Assembly (NCBI GenBank): GCA_017510405.1
Contig: JAFWNG010000020.1
Span: 1-64,000 of the forward strand
DNA: 64,000 nt
Reading direction: 5' to 3'
DNA from: Solobacterium sp.
GTDB lineage: Bacteria; Bacillota_I; Bacilli_A; Erysipelotrichales; Erysipelotrichaceae
In this document: piece after piece, positions 53,141 to 61,348 of the stretch
How positions within the stretch are numbered: the first letter of the stretch is position 1
Layout: each line of letters opens with the position of its first letter
Position numbers and translations under genes: made by a program
The notes under the pieces: model-generated
Databases searched by the model: none
What the model was told of the DNA's origin: nothing
What the model saw: only the letters and a program-made list of their open reading frames with translations

Positions 53141-54961
53141 TTACTCGTGCATCGTCTGAAGATCATAGATCTTCCGGTAGATGCCGTTTCCTTTCAGCAG
53201 TTCTTCGTGTGTGCCTTCTTCCGCGATCTGTCCTTTGTCCAGCACGATGATATGGTCCGCATGCATCAGGGTCGTCAGCCGGTGCGCGATCAGGATGACC
53301 GTGGATTCACCGGAATTCTCCTGCACTGCTGCGCGGATCTTCGCGTCCGTCTCGGCATCGACTGCCGAAAGCGAATCGTCGAATACCATGACCGGCGGCT
53401 TCCTGATCAGCATCTGGGCGATCGCCGTACGCTGCTTCTGTCCGCCGGACAGCGTAACGCCGCGTTCACCGACATACGTCTCATAGCCTTCCTGGAAGCG
53501 TTCGATGGATTCATCGAGGCTGGCAATGCGGGCGGCGTTGCGGATCTCGGTCATGCCGGCATCCTGCGCCGCAATGCGGATATTTTCGGACAGGGTCCTT
53601 GAGAACAGATATGGTTCCTGCAGGACCATGCCGATCTGGCTGCGCACCCACGACGCTTTCATATCGCGCAGGTCCACGCCGCCGACCGTGATCTTTCCGC
53701 CGTCTTCCGGCAGATCATACAGGCGGTCCATCAGATACATCAGAGTGCTCTTTCCGGAACCGGTACCGCCGAGAATGCCGAAGGTGGAACCGGCCGGGAT
53801 CGTGAAGCTGACATCTTTCAGGATGTCGCCGCTTCCGTTTTCATACTGGTATGTCACATGGTCGAAGACGATGTCTTTGTTCATCGGCGGTTCCAGAGCA
53901 TCCGGAACATCCGCTTCCGCCGGCGCATTCATGATATAGCGGATACGCTCGATCGAAATGCCGGCACGGGACAGGTTGGAAATAACGCGTCCCAGCATGC
54001 GCACCGGCCATGTAAGCATTGCGTTGTAGGCAATAAAGGCAATATAGTCACCGGAAGAGATCTCCCCGTGTACGCAGAATACTGCGCCGACCGCCGTCAC
54101 GGTCAGGATCTGCAGTCCGGAAACGATGTCGCTGGTCGCCCAGAATGTGGAAAGGATCCGCATCAGGCGCACCCACATCGCCGTATATTCCTTATTCTTC
54201 TTTTCAAAACGCTCCCGTTCATAGCTTTCCCGTCCGAACGCGCGTACGACACGTACGCCGGTCAGGTTTTCCTGGGCAATCGCGGACAGCCTTCCCTCTT
54301 CTTCGTCCGCGTGGCGGAACGCACCGGATATCCGGCGGTGGAAGAGATAGCTGTAGCCGATGATCACCGGGATGAACATCAGGGAGAGCAGCGCCAGTTT
54401 TACATGGATATTGAACATGAAATACAGCGCCAGGATGATCAGTACGGTAATGCGCACCAGAGAAGTCAGCTGTTCCGACAGGAACATCTTCACTGTATCC
54501 ACATCGCTCGTACAGCGCTGGATGATATCACCGGTATGATTCTCGCTGTGCCAGGAGAACGGCAGATGCAGAATATGCTCGAACAGCGTATTGCGCATGC
54601 GCTGCACAAGCGACTCCGCCGCCTTCGTGTTGTTGTAGCGCCACATGAAGCGGCAGAAGGCACCGCACAATCCCACCGACACCACGATCAGTCCGATCCA
54701 CCAGAGATGTTCGCGGATCACAGCCGGTCCGCCGATCCCTGCGATCCAGGTCTCGATCACTGCCGGCAGTTCGTATGTCCCGTCGTTCAGCACTGCGTCG
54801 ACGGTATAGCCGATGATGCGGGGATTGATCAGATCCAGAAGCGATACCAGAGCCGCAAAAATGACGGACGCGCAAAAATACCTCCGGCATCCCTGCAGGA
54901 AGAACCATACAAGCTGTTTTTTCGTCGCAAAACGTTCATTTGTCTTCTTTTCTTCTGTCAT
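53141..54961 (-). CDS. ABC exporter, degenerate-site half (heterodimer)
   Basis: A 606-residue half-transporter with membrane helices and an NBD with Walker A GGTGSGKST, signature LSGGQ and Walker B VMVFDDSLSA, where the catalytic Glu is Asp. Combined with the partner's LSTGEK signature, one composite site (this Walker A/B with the partner's signature) is degenerate and the other uses the partner Glu. This is the first gene of the pair. Confidence 0.9.
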   Translation of the reverse strand: MTEEKKTNERFATKKQLVWFFLQGCRRYFCASVIFAALVSLLDLINPRIIGYTVDAVLNDGTYELPAVIETWIAGIGGPAVIREHLWWIGLIVVSVGLCGAFCRFMWRYNNTKAAESLVQRMRNTLFEHILHLPFSWHSENHTGDIIQRCTSDVDTVKMFLSEQLTSLVRITVLIILALYFMFNIHVKLALLSLMFIPVIIGYSYLFHRRISGAFRHADEEEGRLSAIAQENLTGVRVVRAFGRESYERERFEKKNKEYTAMWVRLMRILSTFWATSDIVSGLQILTVTAVGAVFCVHGEISSGDYIAFIAYNAMLTWPVRMLGRVISNLSRAGISIERIRYIMNAPAEADVPDALEPPMNKDIVFDHVTYQYENGSGDILKDVSFTIPAGSTFGILGGTGSGKSTLMYLMDRLYDLPEDGGKITVGGVDLRDMKASWVRSQIGMVLQEPYLFSRTLSENIRIAAQDAGMTEIRNAARIASLDESIERFQEGYETYVGERGVTLSGGQKQRTAIAQMLIRKPPVMVFDDSLSAVDAETDAKIRAAVQENSGESTVILIAHRLTTLMHADHIIVLDKGQIAEEGTHEELLKGNGIYRKIYDLQTMHE

Positions 54962-55028
54962 ACATCACTCCGTGCGTGCAGAACATATCATCCGCTTTTT
55001 TACCGGATTTTTCAATAGAATTACTCAG

Positions 55029-55052
55029 AAAAAAAGCCATCCGGCGATGGCT
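55029..55052 (-). terminator. Terminator of the MgtC pair
   Basis: AGCCATC/GATGGCT hairpin (55035-55052) followed on minus by seven T's; touches the stop codon. Confidence 0.8.
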
Positions 55053-55741
55053 CATGTTCTGGAGCAGGAGACGATCCCGTCCATGGATTCGATCGTTTTG
55101 GCAAGTTCATCCGGATCGGTCTCTGTTGGCGGGCGCAGGCCTATGATGGCGGAATACAGCGTTCCTTCTTCATGGGTATTGCTGAAGATCTGCAGGCCGG
55201 TGATCCGGATCTTCTGATCCTTGCAGTACCGCAGTACTTTATCGAGATCCGTGCGTGCGCTGTAGCTGACAGCGAGGTCGAAGGAAGGCGCGGCGATGAT
55301 CCGGCTGCGTACGCCGTTCATGACCGTCTCTGCCATCAGTACGAGGACGCACGCAATGATCGCACCTTCGAAGAAACCGGCGCCGACGGCAAGACCGATG
55401 ATGCCGCAGGTCCACATGCCCGCTGCGGTGGTCAGTCCGCTCACCTGCCGTTTATGCGTCACAACGATCGTTCCGGCACCGATAAAGCCGAGGCCGGTAA
55501 TGACCTGGGTGCCGATCCGGGACGGATCTGCCGGCACTTTCAGCACAGTATAGAGATACAGACCGGTCATCGAAGCGATGCATGCCCCGAGACATACAAG
55601 AATATGGGTACGGAAGCCGGCCGGCTTGTTCTGATACGAGCGTTCCAGACCGACGATCATACCGGCAATAAACGCAAATACCATTCGGAGAAGAACAGGT
55701 CCCAGGCCCATTCCGCGTACCGGGTCAAAAATTGAAAGCAT
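55052..55741 (-). CDS. MgtC/SapB-family membrane protein (second of pair)
   Basis: A 229-residue protein with the MgtC N-terminal membrane domain (about 15-140; GLERSYQNKPAGFRTHILVC and GLGFIGAGTIV) and a C-terminal cytoplasmic ACT-like domain (about 150-225). Family members are involved in Mg2+-limited growth; activity is uncertain. It follows an MgtC paralogue by 17 bp, and identity between the two is modest. Confidence 0.85.
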   Translation of the reverse strand: MLSIFDPVRGMGLGPVLLRMVFAFIAGMIVGLERSYQNKPAGFRTHILVCLGACIASMTGLYLYTVLKVPADPSRIGTQVITGLGFIGAGTIVVTHKRQVSGLTTAAGMWTCGIIGLAVGAGFFEGAIIACVLVLMAETVMNGVRSRIIAAPSFDLAVSYSARTDLDKVLRYCKDQKIRITGLQIFSNTHEEGTLYSAIIGLRPPTETDPDELAKTIESMDGIVSCSRT

Positions 55742-55758
55742 ATTTCCTGTCCTCCTTT

Positions 55759-56481
55759 CTATGAGATCAGTTCCTGAATACTGTACACATACGGCCGCTC
55801 CGCGATCGTCGAGAGGATCTCCGAATGCGACGGATGTTCTTTGCTGAGACGCACGGAGAAGACCGCAGCCGGGTATTTCTCGCCGCTTCTGTGCATGCGC
55901 TCCACATCGATATTATGGATGGAGGAATCGCGTTCCTTCAGGATGCCGATGATGTTCTGCAGGCTTTCCATATGATCGAATTCTACATAGAACGTGATAT
56001 TCCGCCGGCGCCGTTTGTACAGCACTTCCAGCGGTTCCAGCACATCCAGAGCGATGATGATCATGATCAGAGCCGCAAATACGCACTCATAGAAACCGGC
56101 GCCGCACGCCAGTCCCATGCATACGGAACAGAACAGTCCGGTCGCTGTCGTCAGGCCTTCGACCTGCTTGTGCTCGACTGCCACGATACTGCCTGCCGCG
56201 AGAAAGCCGACGCCGCTGATCACCTGGGCGCCGAAGCGGGAACCGTCAAACTTCATTCCGACTTCATCCACCACAGAGGACCAGGCTCCTTTTAACATCT
56301 CGTATTCATACATCGAAAGCAGTACTGTCAGGGCTGCACCGATCGCTGTGATCATGAACGTGCGGAATCCGGCAGTGCGCTTTTTCTTTGTCCGTCCGTA
56401 GCCGATGACCGCGCCGCAAAGCATCGCCAGCACGAGACGCACCAGAACACTGAGAAAATTGAATTCTCTTAGATTTCCCAT
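55759..56481 (-). CDS. MgtC/SapB-family membrane protein (first of pair)
   Basis: A 240-residue paralogue of the next gene, with GYGRTKKKRTAGFRTFMITA, GVGFLAAGSIV and a C-terminal ACT-like domain. The start at 56481 has AGGAG ahead; a longer frame to 56658 gives an unrelated N-terminus. Between the start and the next gene upstream is about 130 bp without a recognisable M-box riboswitch, so Mg2+ control is not seen. Confidence 0.85.
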   Translation of the reverse strand: MGNLREFNFLSVLVRLVLAMLCGAVIGYGRTKKKRTAGFRTFMITAIGAALTVLLSMYEYEMLKGAWSSVVDEVGMKFDGSRFGAQVISGVGFLAAGSIVAVEHKQVEGLTTATGLFCSVCMGLACGAGFYECVFAALIMIIIALDVLEPLEVLYKRRRRNITFYVEFDHMESLQNIIGILKERDSSIHNIDVERMHRSGEKYPAAVFSVRLSKEHPSHSEILSTIAERPYVYSIQELIS

Positions 56482-56577
56482 AGTATTACTCCTGACTTTA
56501 TCATAGCATAACAAAGAGTTTACATGTATTTGATAAAAGCGGTCTGTCTGTAAGAAACCTGTAAAACAATATATAAA

Positions 56578-56605
56578 AGCATCCCTGCACAGCAGAGATG
56601 CCGTT
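56578..56605 (-). terminator. Terminator of the bcp-yaaA-GDPD-MarR/radical SAM operon
   Basis: GGCATC...GATGC hairpin with inner TGC/GCA pairs, followed on minus by TTTTATATA. Confidence 0.65.
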
Positions 56606-56609
56606 TTGC

Positions 56610-57746
56610 TTATGAGCGCACCGAGCACGCAGGAACGAGTTCCCGCAGTTTCCGGCACAGTTGTTCCAGTTCTTCCTGTGCGAACGGCGTATATCCGGGC
56701 TGGATGACCGTTTCGCTGTCTTTATAATTCTGCAGCACCCATACAGCGTTCGCCGGCAGTTCGCGGGCAAGCGCGCACAGGCTTCCTTCGTCATGGAATT
56801 CCTTCATGACGGTCGTCCGCAGTTCATACGGTATGTCCGCCGCGGCCAGGATCTGCAGCGAACGTTCGATCCGGGAAAGATCGATGCTTCCGGCATGAAC
56901 GCCGGCCGTCTCGGCATAGCGTTCCCGGCAGTTCTTGACGTCCATCGCGACAAAGTCGGCCAGTCCCTTCTGCAGCAGTTCTTCCAGCTTTTCCGGTTCA
57001 TAGCCGCACGTTTCCAGATGCACCGCATAGCCCTGGCTGCGGATATTCTCCAGCAGCGGAAACAGGTCTTCCTGCATCAGCGGTTCACCGCCGCTGATGC
57101 ATACGGCATCCAGTATGCCCCGGCGCTTCTCCAGAAATGCCAGCACATCTTCCGGATCCACCGACGTTCGGCGTTCGGACAGGAATACCATATCTTTGCG
57201 GAAACACCACGGGCAGCGGAAACAGCAGCCGGCAAAGTCGATGCGGCAGGCCGCTTTTCCCGGCACATCCGTCATCGTCAGCTTGGTCAGAGCGCCGATC
57301 CGCAGTCCCTCCAGCGCACTCTTTTCGCTGAGTCCCATACGGGAATTATCTGTCACTTTCGCCAGCGTCTCCTCAAAGCCGGCAAAGTCGGTGTCTCTGG
57401 CAAGGATGCGCCGGCATCTTGCCCGGTACTCGTAGATATCGCGCATGATATCCGCGGATTTGCCGGTCGTATGCAGGCGGCGCACACGGCGGTCTTTTTC
57501 ATCCACCCGCGCTTCCACATAGCCCTGCTCGATGAGACGGCTGATGCTTTTGGTCGTCGTTCCCTTATCCACTTCACTGAGACGCGTGACTTCCTGCATC
57601 GTGATGCCGTCATGTTCATAGATCAGAAGCAGGAAGATCAGCTGTCCGGAACCGATGTCATAGCGGGAAAGCACCCGGTCGAAATACTTCTGCGTATTCC
57701 GGTACAGCACTGACAGGCTGATCAGAAAGTTATCATGTTCACTCAT
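56610..57746 (-). CDS. MarR-type regulator fused to a NrdG2-like radical SAM activase
   Basis: A 378-residue fusion. Residues 1-145 form a MarR winged helix (GITMQEVTRLSEVDKGTTTKSI; wing VDEKDRRVRRL). Residues about 150-378 are a radical SAM domain with CX3CX2C at 174, 178 and 181 (CCFRCPWC) and the GGEPLM loop at 219-224, close to the anaerobic RNR-activase-like family 2 proteins, including the MTDVPGK lead-in. The reading frame is continuous. It is last in an operon with bcp, yaaA and a GDPD gene. No nrdD is present in the window, so the target is unknown. The fusion could let an iron-sulfur/SAM domain sense redox state for DNA binding, which is inference. Confidence 0.85.
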   Translation of the reverse strand: MSEHDNFLISLSVLYRNTQKYFDRVLSRYDIGSGQLIFLLLIYEHDGITMQEVTRLSEVDKGTTTKSISRLIEQGYVEARVDEKDRRVRRLHTTGKSADIMRDIYEYRARCRRILARDTDFAGFEETLAKVTDNSRMGLSEKSALEGLRIGALTKLTMTDVPGKAACRIDFAGCCFRCPWCFRKDMVFLSERRTSVDPEDVLAFLEKRRGILDAVCISGGEPLMQEDLFPLLENIRSQGYAVHLETCGYEPEKLEELLQKGLADFVAMDVKNCRERYAETAGVHAGSIDLSRIERSLQILAAADIPYELRTTVMKEFHDEGSLCALARELPANAVWVLQNYKDSETVIQPGYTPFAQEELEQLCRKLRELVPACSVRS

Positions 57747-57756
57747 ACGTCACCTG

Positions 57757-58590
57757 TTATTCCGGCAGGAATCCTTCAAAGATATATACATCGTAGATAC
57801 GGCGCACTTTTTCCAGCTGTTCCGGCGTACGCACCGTCCAGCACACTTTCATCGCCGGCATGACCGCCCGGCATATGCGTCCGAGCACCGCGCCGGAATG
57901 GTTCCAGTGGTAGGCAATGAAATCCGGCCTGGTCAGAAACCCGAAGAGCAGATTGCCGGACGCCTTGTACATCCACTGTCTGCCCGTCCGGTAGACATCT
58001 TCGTACAGCTGTCCCCGGATGATATCCGGTTCGTTCAGATACAGCCAGCGGACTGCCCGCGGATCAAATGATTCGATACAGTACAGTCCTTTATAGTCTT
58101 TTAATAAAGCAAGCACTGCCCGGCAGAGCGGTTCGATCATCTTTCCCTTATCCACCTTGAGTTCGATGATCAGCGGCATTTCCCCGTTCGCTTCCTTCAG
58201 CACGTCCGCAAACAGCGGTATGCGCTCCTCGGTGCCGCCGACGCGCAGCTGCCGAAGCTGTTCCAGATCATACTGATCCAGTCTTCCCTCTGCTTTCGTG
58301 CCGTCTTCCTTCGTACAGAGACGGGATACATGGAAATCATGATAGATGACCGGTATGCCGTCTTTTGTCAGCTGTACGTCCAGCTCCGCGCCGTACCCAT
58401 GGATCCGCGCTTCATGAAACGCAGTCATGGTGTTTTCCGGGATGCCGCGGGAAAGATCGTGCAGTCCCCGGTGCGCAAAGTACCGGCATGCCTTCAGCGC
58501 TTCGACCCGGGGATCGCGCCGGTTCCCGGTCCGCATCGCATAGATTCCCGCCGCCGCAGCCGCTGCCGGCAGCCACATTCGTTTCATCAT
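57757..58590 (-). CDS. Glycerophosphodiester phosphodiesterase
   Basis: A 277-residue GDPD TIM-barrel enzyme with a short N-terminal hydrophobic segment (about 5-17, likely a signal anchor). It has FAHRGL, IPENTMTAF, GAELDVQLTKDG with metal-binding residues, and VIYHDFHVSRL. It hydrolyses glycerophosphodiesters to glycerol-3-phosphate. The start at 58590 gives ATGA overlap with yaaA. A longer frame lacks a site. Confidence 0.9.
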   Translation of the reverse strand: MMKRMWLPAAAAAAGIYAMRTGNRRDPRVEALKACRYFAHRGLHDLSRGIPENTMTAFHEARIHGYGAELDVQLTKDGIPVIYHDFHVSRLCTKEDGTKAEGRLDQYDLEQLRQLRVGGTEERIPLFADVLKEANGEMPLIIELKVDKGKMIEPLCRAVLALLKDYKGLYCIESFDPRAVRWLYLNEPDIIRGQLYEDVYRTGRQWMYKASGNLLFGFLTRPDFIAYHWNHSGAVLGRICRAVMPAMKVCWTVRTPEQLEKVRRIYDVYIFEGFLPE

Positions 58591-59333
58591 TCTGTCTTCT
58601 GCCTTCTTTCCGCAAGAAATACATATCGGGAAGGACCGCTCAGTTCTTCGCTGTACGCATAGCCGCGGGAGAACCGCTTCAGCTCTTCCGGATCCGTGAC
58701 GGCGTTCTGCGCCATCCACGATACCATTTCGCCTCTTGCCATTTTTGCTATCGTACCCTTCGTGACTGCCTTCCCTTTCACATATTCCGCAAAGACGATC
58801 TCAATATACCGGTCACTGTCTTTCAGATACGGAACGATACTGCGGGAATACTCTTTCGAGGCAAGATCCACGATTACGTCATCGTTCAGTTCCTGATACA
58901 GCCGGTCACCCCAGAAGGAATACAGATCGCCGTATCCCGGCAATACTGCCTGCATCTCCAGCCGGTACGGCGTTACGCCGTCCAGCGGCTTCAGGATTCC
59001 GTAGAATCCCGACAGGATCCGCAGATGTTCCTGCAGATAGCCGATCTCTTCATCACTCATTCCGCCGGCGCACAGATGCTGGTAGGCAAGCCCGACGTAG
59101 GCATACACGGCCGGTGTCAGCCGGCTGTACAGATCCATGCGTTCCAGCCGCGCGGTATTTTCCCGCATCAGCTTCTCGCTGCACTTCCAAGTCTCTTTCA
59201 GCTCTTCGTACGACATTCCGCGCAGACGCCCCAGAAGCACCTCTGTCTGCCGGATGCACACCGGCAGTCCCTGCGTCGTCACGTCGTCGTCATTGACGGT
59301 CATTTTCTTTGCCGGTGCCAGCAGGATCTTCAC
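58587..59333 (-). CDS. yaaA: Peroxide stress protein YaaA (DUF328)
   Basis: A 248-residue protein with the family start KILLAPAKKM, GRLRGMSYEELKETW (abridged), GFYGILKPLDGVTPYRLEM and VKGKAVTKGTIAKMARG. YaaA limits intracellular iron during peroxide stress in Escherichia coli. It overlaps bcp by 4 nt upstream and the GDPD gene by 4 nt downstream. Confidence 0.95.
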   Translation of the reverse strand: MKILLAPAKKMTVNDDDVTTQGLPVCIRQTEVLLGRLRGMSYEELKETWKCSEKLMRENTARLERMDLYSRLTPAVYAYVGLAYQHLCAGGMSDEEIGYLQEHLRILSGFYGILKPLDGVTPYRLEMQAVLPGYGDLYSFWGDRLYQELNDDVIVDLASKEYSRSIVPYLKDSDRYIEIVFAEYVKGKAVTKGTIAKMARGEMVSWMAQNAVTDPEELKRFSRGYAYSEELSGPSRYVFLAERRQKTE

Positions 59334-59785
59334 GCCAGCTCTCCCAGCATATCTTCCGGATTGTCCGCTGCCTTTACATTTCCCTTTGCCTTGACGATCA
59401 CACCGTTTTCATCGATCAGATACGTGGAGCGGATGACGCCCATGACTTTCTTTCCGTACATGGTCTTTTCTTTCCACACATCATACATCTGCATCACTTC
59501 TTTCTCCGGATCGGAAAGCAGCGGGAACGGCAGGCCGTATTTTTCTTCAAATTTCTTATGGCTGGCCACACTGTCTTTACTGACGCCGAGAACAACGGCG
59601 TTCTTTTCCCGGAAATGCGGATAGCGGTCCGCGAATCCGCAAGCCTGCTTCGTGCAGCCTGCCGTGTTGTCTTTCGGATAAAAATATAGAATTACTTTCT
59701 GTCCCCGGTAGTCCGACAGACGGTGAACCTTTCCGTTCTGGTCTGCCAGGGCAAAGTCCGGCGCAGTGATTCCTGTTTCAAGCAT
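59330..59785 (-). CDS. bcp: Thioredoxin-dependent peroxiredoxin (Bcp type)
   Basis: A 151-residue atypical 2-Cys peroxiredoxin with peroxidatic Cys in the DNTAGCTKQACGF motif, the resolving Cys five residues later, and KYGLPFPLLSDPE. It reduces peroxides at thioredoxin expense. First gene of a four-gene unit, with GAGAGGTACACACG ahead and a TATAAT upstream at 59812-59817. Confidence 0.95.
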   Translation of the reverse strand: MLETGITAPDFALADQNGKVHRLSDYRGQKVILYFYPKDNTAGCTKQACGFADRYPHFREKNAVVLGVSKDSVASHKKFEEKYGLPFPLLSDPEKEVMQMYDVWKEKTMYGKKVMGVIRSTYLIDENGVIVKAKGNVKAADNPEDMLGELA

Positions 59786-59811
59786 CGTGTGTACCTCTCT
59801 TCTTCCCCTGT

Positions 59812-59817
59812 ATTATA
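59812..59817 (-). promoter_or_regulatory. -10 box of the bcp operon
   Basis: Minus-strand TATAAT, about 27 bp before the bcp ATG; no clear -35. Confidence 0.4.
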
Positions 59818-59904
59818 GTCTCAACAGAGCATGCGGAGACAGGAATTCTTTCCGGTAATCCTTCATTCCCGGAGGCAACAGATGCCTTTTTCTCTGTTCA
59901 ATGA

Positions 59905-59910
59905 TATAAT
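59905..59910 (+). promoter_or_regulatory. -10 box of the acidic-protein operon
   Basis: TATAAT 42 bp before the ATG at 59953; no strong -35. Confidence 0.4.
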
Positions 59911-59952
59911 CAATTACGTATATATGCCGTAAGCAACAGGAGGATGATTCCC

Positions 59953-61086
59953 ATGGTAGATATCAAGAAGTTACAGAGTCTGTTATTTGAGGATGAAACA
60001 GAAGAGGAAGAAGAAGTAAACTTCACTTCCGAGCAGCCTCTCGCTCATGAAAATACGACCCAGATCACCATTGATCCGGCAGTATTTGCAGATCCGGAAG
60101 AAGAACCCGAAGAACCGGAATTCCCGGAAGACCCGGTATTTGAAGACGAAGACGAAGAACCGGAAGAAGAATACGAAGAATACAAAGAAGAGTATACAGA
60201 AGAAGACGCGGAAGACGAGCCGGCCGAAGACGCAGAGGAACCTTCCCTGTTTGATGAGCTGACCGCCGGAGCCTCTCCGGAAGAAGACGCGGAAGAACCG
60301 GCCGCGGAACCGGAAGAAGATGTCCTGCCGGAAGAGATGGAAGAAGCGCCGCTCGCGGAAGAACTGCCGGTATTCGAAGAGATCATCGAGGATGAACCGG
60401 TACAGGAACCGTCGATCGAAGAGAAGATCGATGCGATCGTCTTCGGCGACAGTGACGGCTTCAGCGATATCGATGACCTGTTTGCCGAATTCGCTGCAGC
60501 GACCGACCTGGACGCTGTCGAAGCACCGGAACCGGAGCCGAAGCCGGAAGAACCGATCTTCCCGATCGAACCGGAAACAGAACCGGAAGAAGAACAGGCT
60601 GAGATCCTGAGAGACATCCCGGTATCCGAGGAAGAAGACATTCCGGAAGAGAAAAACGAAACAACAAATATCGTTGATTTCTTCTCCGACATTGCCGGCG
60701 AAGACATCCCGGACAACGTTGCCAACGAACAGACGACACAGCTCGATCTCGATGCCATCCTCGCCGCCCCGGCACAGGCTGAGGAAGAAGCGGAAGAGGA
60801 AGCAGTCGAAGAAGCACCGGTCGAAGAAGAAGTTGATTTCTTCGAGGAAAAACTGACGATCGAGGAAGAACCGGTCAAACCGGCGAAAAAGGACGGAAAG
60901 AAAGAGTTCGTCTACCACTTCCAGCCGATTATTTCCCCGCTGTTCGGAACCGATCTGTCCGAAAGCCAGACAACGAAGAAACAGGGTGAAGACCGTCAGA
61001 TCATCGTTACTTCCAATCTGGAAGTTCACGATGACGCACCGACGGAGATCCTGGATACCCACAGTCTGAAGGACGACGAGGAATAA
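59953..61086 (+). CDS. Very acidic low-complexity protein with conserved-looking ends
   Basis: A 377-residue cytoplasmic protein (no signal or helix). The N-terminal MVDIKKLQSLLFEDE is followed by about 300 residues dominated by Glu, Asp, Pro and Ala, predicted disordered. A basic turn (KPAKKDGKK) and a C-terminal block EFVYHFQPIISPLFGTD end the protein, suggesting short linear binding motifs at each end. Family not recognised. The start at 59953 has AGGAGG 9 nt ahead; the ATG at 59944 abuts that site. It is followed 2 bp later by a small zinc-ribbon gene. Confidence 0.75.
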   Translation: MVDIKKLQSLLFEDETEEEEEVNFTSEQPLAHENTTQITIDPAVFADPEEEPEEPEFPEDPVFEDEDEEPEEEYEEYKEEYTEEDAEDEPAEDAEEPSLFDELTAGASPEEDAEEPAAEPEEDVLPEEMEEAPLAEELPVFEEIIEDEPVQEPSIEEKIDAIVFGDSDGFSDIDDLFAEFAAATDLDAVEAPEPEPKPEEPIFPIEPETEPEEEQAEILRDIPVSEEEDIPEEKNETTNIVDFFSDIAGEDIPDNVANEQTTQLDLDAILAAPAQAEEEAEEEAVEEAPVEEEVDFFEEKLTIEEEPVKPAKKDGKKEFVYHFQPIISPLFGTDLSESQTTKKQGEDRQIIVTSNLEVHDDAPTEILDTHSLKDDEE

Positions 61087-61088
61087 TC

Positions 61089-61238
61089 ATGCAGTGCACC
61101 CGCTGCAAGAAGTCGATCCCGGAACGGGCTCTCCGCTGTCCGTACTGCGGCAAGAAGACCGCAGAAGGCTGGCGGGATGACGGCAGAAAGCTGGTATCTC
61201 CGATCACCAACGTCATTAAGAAGATCAAGAAATACTGA
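61089..61238 (+). CDS. Small zinc-ribbon protein
   Basis: A 49-residue protein. A CTRC and a CPYC pair (residues 3-6 and 17-20) form a zinc ribbon, followed by a basic, amphipathic tail ending IKKIKKY. It starts 2 bp after the acidic protein gene and ends in a strong terminator, so the two form an operon. A site of action cannot be read. The charge contrast with the acidic partner suggests physical interaction, which is inference. Confidence 0.8.
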   Translation: MQCTRCKKSIPERALRCPYCGKKTAEGWRDDGRKLVSPITNVIKKIKKY

Positions 61239-61242
61239 AACG

Positions 61243-61270
61243 AGTGCGCAGGTCATCTGCGCACTTTTTT
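61243..61270 (+). terminator. Terminator of the acidic/zinc-ribbon operon
   Basis: GTGCGCAG-GTCAT-CTGCGCAC followed by TTTTTT. Confidence 0.9.
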
Positions 61271-61321
61271 CTTATTCCCGTATTTCTGCAGGAAAACTGC
61301 CGTGGACAGTACCCGGTATAT

Positions 61322-61348
61322 AAAAAAGTGAACACACAGGGTGTTCAC
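61322..61348 (-). terminator. Terminator of the metallophosphoesterase gene
   Basis: GTGAACAC/GTGTTCAC hairpin (61328-61348) followed on minus by TTTTTTA; touches the stop codon. Confidence 0.85.

Noticed and set aside
56482-56609. M-box or other Mg2+ riboswitch before the MgtC genes
   Set aside because: The leader is short, with no conserved M-box segments recognised.
59983-61062. Long antisense open frames opposite the acidic protein
   Set aside because: GAA/GAG-rich codons give stop-free Phe/Leu/Ser-rich frames in reverse; no Shine-Dalgarno or domain.
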